A stretch of DNA of 12,354 nucleotides from assembly GCA_017560705.1 (NCBI GenBank), contig JAFZEK010000106.1, positions 1-12,354 on the forward strand, written 5' to 3'. The position numbers were made by a program, and so were the translations under genes. The notes beneath the pieces were generated by a model. The model made no database searches. It saw only the letters and a program-made list of their open reading frames with translations, and had not been told where the DNA came from. Shown here one piece after another: positions 9,422 to 12,354 of this stretch (positions within the stretch are counted from its first letter, which is position 1; every line of letters starts with the position of its first letter). Source of the DNA: Bacteroidales bacterium. Its GTDB lineage: Bacteria > Bacteroidota > Bacteroidia > Bacteroidales > P3.

Positions 9422-9497
9422 TGACTTCGTCGATGTTGCTATCGCTCGAAATAGCTAATGCTTAGGCATTGCTATTTACTCGCTTAATCGCAACGTT
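9422..9497 (+). repeat. Dispersed repeat, copy B: hairpin core
   Basis: This 76-nt segment matches 12251-12326 at 74 of 76 positions. It folds into a hairpin at 9449-9477 (AAATAGC, bulged T, AATGC, loop TTAG, GCATT, GCTATTT). An outer stem pairs 9432-9439 with 9490-9497 (GATGTTGC with GCAACGTT, two G-U wobbles). The two differences from the other copy are T9452 and A9474, which pair with each other; the other copy has G and C there. The left flank is only weakly similar to the left arm of the complete copy. The right flank (9516-9530) resembles its right arm. Confidence 0.85.
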
Positions 9498-9515
9498 GCG
9501 TTTTTTCTTGGAATC

Positions 9516-9572
9516 TTTCTATTTCTTTTGGGGTTGCATAGCCCGCTATAATGAGTCAAAAGAAAGTAGAAA
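9516..9572. repeat. Long imperfect palindrome joining copies B and C
   Basis: Fifteen base pairs form between 9516-9530 and 9557-9572 with one bulged G (9566). They enclose a 26-nt loop that itself contains GGGTTGCATAGCCC. The left arm is the right arm of copy B, and the right arm is the inverted right arm of copy C, so the palindrome arises from two repeat copies placed tail to tail. The loop segment 9536-9560 is similar to 11748-11772. Confidence 0.65.
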
Positions 9573-9613
9573 TCTTTCTAGCAAAATTCCACAAATCACT
9601 TGCAAAGCAATTT
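9555..9613 (-). repeat. Dispersed repeat, copy C: inverted, lacking the hairpin core
   Basis: Read on the minus strand, 9613-9586 matches the left arm 12221-12248 at 27 of 28 positions. 9576-9555 matches the right arm 12333-12354 at 22 of 22. Only 9 nt (9577-9585) separate the arms here, against 84 nt in copy D. The hairpin core is therefore absent from this copy although both arms are almost perfectly kept. Confidence 0.8.
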
Positions 9614-9677
9614 CTAGAAGTTGCCTATAATCATCCATTAGCAAGAACGAAGAACAGCCTACAGTTCTACAATTAGC

Positions 9678-9712
9678 AAAAAAGGTGTTGATTTTCAAAA
9701 CCAACACCTTTT
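9678..9712 (-). terminator. Terminator downstream of the M49-like lipoprotein gene
   Basis: Arms AAAAGGTGTTG (9680-9690) and CAACACCTTTT (9702-9712) form an 11-bp stem that can extend inward. On the minus strand a run of six T follows (9683-9678). On the + strand the hairpin is also followed by TTTTGTTTTTCTCTTT, so it could act in both directions and shield the gene from transcripts arising in the repeat region. Confidence 0.82.
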
Positions 9713-9737
9713 GTTTTTCTCTTTACAAGAGGATTTA

Positions 9738-11372
9738 TTATATACCTAATACTTCAGCACCTTGTTCGCAACGGATGTCAACAGGGATGTTAGCACCAGC
9801 TATTACGTCAAGGTCTTTTTGCAATGAAGGACGAACTACGCCATTTTCAGCAGCGTAAGTCTTAGCACGGTCATAATCACCTTCTCCTTCTATTTCAAGA
9901 ATCATAGCCGACCAAGTTTTCAAAGCTTCTTTAGCTTTTTCTACGTCTATCACGTATTTTCCTTCAGCATTGCGAGTGAAAGCACCATTGTCTTCCATAT
10001 AGTTGAAGCACATCATATTGGCAATACCGTGAGCTTCAGTAGCACCAAAGCGTACACTACGCAAAATACCGGCTATGAAAGTAACGTAAGCATCTTCTAC
10101 AGTTATTTCAGTCATTTCACCTTTTTCAATCAAAGTTTGAGTAATGAACAATCCACAGATGTCAGCTTTAGCTTCTTCCCATCCGCTGTATTGTTCTTTC
10201 AAAGCTTGACGTAAGTTACCTTTGCCTGTAACAGTGTTCTTTATACCAAGACCGTGAGCCACTTCGTGGAAACATACATTGCTAAAGAAAGCATCGAATT
10301 TTACATTATCCAATTGTTCTTCAGCTATCAATTGTTCAGCTATAGGCATAAGTATTTTTTCGAACTTAGCGTTCATAGCGTTCTTTAATTGTAAGCGGCG
10401 GCTACCTTTTGCAAGTTGAACACGTTCGTCGTTTGGCAAGTTGATAGCAATAGTTTTGCTAGCCGAGTTACAATCACCGGCATAATAAATAACATCGTAA
10501 ACGTTCAAATCAGATTCAGTTCCAGGAACTTCTTGCTTGTATTTAGGATCACAAGGAAGTAATGTTTGAAGTTCAGGAAGCATCTTAGTATATTTAGCAA
10601 GGTCGTTGCTCCATTTTTCGTCTTTTACTAATATGAATGCTTCGTAAGCAGTTTTGTATCCGTAAAGAGCATCTTCGTAGTTTTCGATAGGACCTACTAC
10701 AAAATCTAACTTACTAGATTTCATATCCATCCAAGCCATGTCGCTTTCAAAATAATCATCAGTGCGGAAAGCTTCACGACGTTTTTCAAGATAGTTCTTC
10801 AAGCCGGCATCTTCAGCCAAAGCAATAGCTTCGCCCATAAGAGAATCTACTACAGCCAATTTTTCAGCGTAAGCTTCGCGGTAAGGAATAACCTTCAACG
10901 CACCATTTTCATCGCGACGGATGATAGTGTAAAGACCATCTTTTGTAGAGTCTTGCAATGCGTCAAATTCTTCTTTAGTCATATCAACCGGATAGAAGTT
11001 GGCACCTTTTGGTTTTTCACCATAACCGGGAACGAATGGTTTTTCGCAATCCAAACGATTCCAAGCACCATACTGAATCATAGCAAACTCGCGTACATAT
11101 TCGTCGCTAATTGTATCCAACACACTCTTGTCGCCAAAAGATTGTTCCCAAAACAAGCCATCCATAATTTCTGCTATCTTAATAAAGATAGGTAACATTG
11201 CTTGTTCTTTTTCACTTAGCACGCTCAAATCTGTTGTCAATTTTACAGGAGCATACGATTCAACTAATTGTTGCATTTCTGTTTTGTTTGTTTCTTCCTT
11301 TTGTTTATTGCCACCACATCCCGACAGAATAACTGCGGACAAAGCAGCTAAGGAAATAAATATTTTCTTCAT
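9738..11372 (-). CDS. M49-like zinc hydrolase lipoprotein (dipeptidyl peptidase III-related)
   Basis: This is a predicted exported, lipid-anchored zinc hydrolase, probably facing the periplasm. From the ATG at 11370-11372 the product has 544 residues. It starts with a lysine-rich end and hydrophobic stretch, then a lipobox LSGC with Cys19, followed by a polar linker. The metal site is HEVAH at about 369-373 (10254-10268) with EEAKAD at about 399-404, which would give two His and one Glu ligand. Flanking segments such as GPIENYEDALYGYKTAYEAF, LPNDERV and KGSRR resemble the M49 relatives found fused to NUDIX domains in plants and as lipoproteins in Bacteroidota. Canonical DPP III has HEXXXH rather than HEXXH, so a peptidase role is likely but the substrate is open. 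An in-frame TTG two codons upstream is a less likely start. The gene stands alone between two long gene-free regions. Confidence 0.88.
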   Translation of the reverse strand: MKKIFISLAALSAVILSGCGGNKQKEETNKTEMQQLVESYAPVKLTTDLSVLSEKEQAMLPIFIKIAEIMDGLFWEQSFGDKSVLDTISDEYVREFAMIQYGAWNRLDCEKPFVPGYGEKPKGANFYPVDMTKEEFDALQDSTKDGLYTIIRRDENGALKVIPYREAYAEKLAVVDSLMGEAIALAEDAGLKNYLEKRREAFRTDDYFESDMAWMDMKSSKLDFVVGPIENYEDALYGYKTAYEAFILVKDEKWSNDLAKYTKMLPELQTLLPCDPKYKQEVPGTESDLNVYDVIYYAGDCNSASKTIAINLPNDERVQLAKGSRRLQLKNAMNAKFEKILMPIAEQLIAEEQLDNVKFDAFFSNVCFHEVAHGLGIKNTVTGKGNLRQALKEQYSGWEEAKADICGLFITQTLIEKGEMTEITVEDAYVTFIAGILRSVRFGATEAHGIANMMCFNYMEDNGAFTRNAEGKYVIDVEKAKEALKTWSAMILEIEGEGDYDRAKTYAAENGVVRPSLQKDLDVIAGANIPVDIRCEQGAEVLGI

Positions 11373-11413
11373 TTTCAATATGTTTTATATTATATTTGTA
11401 TTACATTATTTTG

Positions 11414-11421
11414 CAAATATA
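11414..11421 (-). promoter_or_regulatory. Candidate -7 element for the lipoprotein gene
   Basis: TATATTTG on the minus strand (11421-11414) matches TAnnTTTG and lies 42 bp from the ATG, the same distance class as at rplU and rpsO. No good TTTG occurs 19-21 nt further upstream, so only half of the pattern is present. Confidence 0.45.
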
Positions 11422-11494
11422 CAGTGTTTTTTGCAATATAAGCACATGCAGGAAACTTTTTTTTAAACAACACTCAATTCTTAACTCTAAAACC

Positions 11495-11510
11495 TGCGGA
11501 ATTTTCCGCA
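11495..11510. repeat. Short palindrome TGCGGAA-TT-TTCCGCA
   Basis: Seven-base arms are perfectly complementary around TT. TGCGGAAT also occurs at 12188-12195 and at 12241-12248 in the left arm of the dispersed repeat. This may be a remnant of the same family or chance. Confidence 0.4.
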
Positions 11511-11702
11511 TTTATTATCCGTTTACACCCACATTGGACAACGAAAAACGAGCAATCTAACACTCCTATTACACCACACCTCTAAAACTATCGAGGGCAA
11601 TAATGAAACCCAGTGCATTCCGACGCCCTTCCCATCACTTTAAAGCTACTTTTTAAAATCCACCTTCTATGAAATATCATCATGAAATAAAAGGACTTTT
11701 GC

Positions 11703-11772
11703 TTGATTTATGCTTTCCTTTGGTATATTTCTTCTTATTTTCCAATCGCATAGCTCGCCATGATAAATCAAA
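11703..11772. repeat. Inverted-repeat element related to the B/C linker
   Basis: TTGATTTAT (11703-11711) and ATAAATCAA (11763-11771) are perfect 9-bp inverted arms. The right part, 11748-11772, matches 9536-9560 at 20 of 25 positions, and all five differences are transitions. This looks like a diverged relative of the linker segment found between repeat copies B and C. Confidence 0.5.
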
Positions 11773-11851
11773 TACGTGTAAAACAACTCCTAGAAACCAC
11801 CTTAACATAAATACTAAATCTTCGATATATTAACAGCATCTGATTTAACAC

Positions 11852-11878
11852 GGAGAATGGCGTATTTCTCCAATTTTT
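11852..11878 (+). terminator. Weak terminator-like hairpin
   Basis: GGAGAA (11852-11857) can pair with TTCTCC (11866-11871) around an 8-nt loop and is followed by AATTTTT. The stem is short and no gene on the + strand is known upstream, so this is only a candidate. Confidence 0.2.
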
Positions 11879-11985
11879 CGCACCGATGAGCGTATATTCA
11901 ATTCTCCAAGAGTTGACAGATTAACAGATTGATAATCAGAGACCATTATTTCTATCAAATTCCATCTATACAGCAATAACAAGCA

Positions 11986-12073
11986 AACCCAGGTTTCATC
12001 CCGACGAAAATATACCACCCTCGTGATGTAACCCGGGTTTCATCGCCACCTAAATATATTTCCCTCCCGATGA
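11986..12073 (+). repeat. Two tandem copies of a 44-bp unit
   Basis: Copies at 11986-12029 and 12030-12073 match at 33 of 44 positions. The first 15 bases are nearly identical (AACCCAGGTTTCATC and AACCCGGGTTTCATC), with AAATATA, CCCTC and GATG kept further on. The second copy contains the palindrome AACCCGGGTT. A partial relative, AACCCAG then CATTCCGACG, lies at 11607-11625. No spacer-like structure or associated gene is seen. Confidence 0.6.
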
Positions 12074-12220
12074 AAATACCACAATAAGATGATAAAAACA
12101 TACTTTTTCCACTTGTAGAAGAATATTAACAACCGATGCTTTTAACTTTTGTCATTTTCCTTTAACATTACCCGCCGTCTACCATACTGCGGAATCAGCC
12201 CATCTTCCCTACTCATTTTA

Positions 12221-12354
12221 AAATTGCTTTGCAAGTGATTTGCGGAATACTGACTTCGTCGATGTTGCTATCGCTCGAAAGAGCTAATGCTTAGGCATTG
12301 CTCTTTACTCGCTTAATCGCAACGTTCTTGAGAAGATTTCTACTTTCTTTTGAC
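12221..12354 (+). repeat. Dispersed repeat, copy D: most complete, runs off the window
   Basis: This copy shows the full architecture. The left arm is 12221-12248, and the 76-nt core is 12251-12326. Within it, 12278-12306 forms a hairpin of 12 pairs with one bulged T and a TTAG loop, and 12261-12268 pairs with 12319-12326 as an outer stem. The right arm is 12333-12354. G12281 and C12303 replace the T-A pair of copy B. The element probably continues to the right, since the corresponding sequence in copy C extends beyond the arm into TCATTATAGC. Confidence 0.85.

Larger units (their letters stand above)
11422..12220. other. Gene-free region upstream of the lipoprotein gene
   Basis: About 800 bp without a supported gene on either strand. 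It holds a perfect short palindrome (11495-11510), an arm-and-loop element (11703-11772), a weak terminator-like hairpin (11852-11878) and a 44-bp tandem duplication (11986-12073). It abuts a dispersed-repeat copy that continues past the right window edge. No tRNA, insertion sequence or transposase fragment is recognisable. Confidence 0.5.

Noticed and set aside
9422..9497. Repeat core as coding sequence on the minus strand (NVAIKRV...ALAISSDSNIDEV)
   Set aside because: The frame is broken by TAA in the hairpin loop in both copies. The only variation between copies preserves base pairing, so structure rather than protein explains it.
8827..9677. tRNA or known structural RNA gene in the large gaps
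   Set aside because: No tRNA T-arm or acceptor pattern, tmRNA or other familiar RNA signature was seen in either gene-free region.
11391..11398. TATATTTG on the + strand as a divergent promoter
   Set aside because: There is no TTTG at the required upstream distance and no gene to the right. The TA-rich context makes chance matches likely.
12030..12039. AACCCGGGTT palindrome as a specific operator
   Set aside because: It is a single ten-base palindrome created by one substitution relative to the neighbouring tandem copy (A to G), with no adjacent gene to regulate.
11986..12073. CRISPR array
   Set aside because: There are only two adjacent units without unique spacers, divergence lies within the units, and there is no cas gene in the window.

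Overview
The window looks like a piece of an AT-rich Bacteroidales (phylum Bacteroidota) chromosome. Four observations point there. The proteins resemble Bacteroides-type PNPase, S15, L21 and L27. Candidate promoters fit the TTTG / TAnnTTTG pattern of that phylum rather than TTGACA / TATAAT. Shine-Dalgarno motifs are mostly absent. A lipoprotein of the M49-like 'NUDIX-linked' peptidase group is present. The species cannot be named from sequence alone.

Layout. (1) 3-2261, + strand: the C-terminal three quarters of a type I restriction enzyme R subunit (HsdR), cut by the left window edge. (2) 2474-8778, - strand: a block of housekeeping genes, read from right to left. It holds rpsO (S15), pnp (polynucleotide phosphorylase), a single ORF joining leucyl/phenylalanyl-tRNA-protein transferase (Aat) to HPPK (FolK), rplU (L21), rpmA (L27), and the bifunctional NAD(P)HX repair enzyme (Nnr). 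Clear intrinsic terminators follow rpsO and rpmA. Promoter-like sites precede rpsO and rplU. (3) 8827-9677: about 850 bp without a convincing gene, holding several pieces of a dispersed repeat. (4) 9738-11372, - strand: a lipoprotein zinc hydrolase with an HEXXH motif, with its own promoter-like site and terminator. (5) 11422-12354: about 930 bp without a gene, with palindromes, a 44-bp tandem duplication and another copy of the dispersed repeat that runs off the right edge.

How the genes fit together. The minus-strand block serves translation (S15, L21, L27), RNA decay (PNPase), N-end-rule protein degradation (Aat), folate synthesis (FolK) and cofactor repair (Nnr). The restriction gene converges on this block and belongs to a defence locus lying mostly outside the window.

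The most notable signal is the intergenic repeat. Two copies of a 76-nt core (9422-9497 and 12251-12326) differ at only two positions, and those two positions are the two partners of one base pair in a hairpin (T-A in one copy, G-C in the other). A third copy (9555-9613, inverted) has both flanking arms but lacks the hairpin core. This suggests a modular element selected for, or copied through, its secondary structure. The Aat-FolK fusion is the other unusual point. I see no complete new defence or metabolic system in the window.
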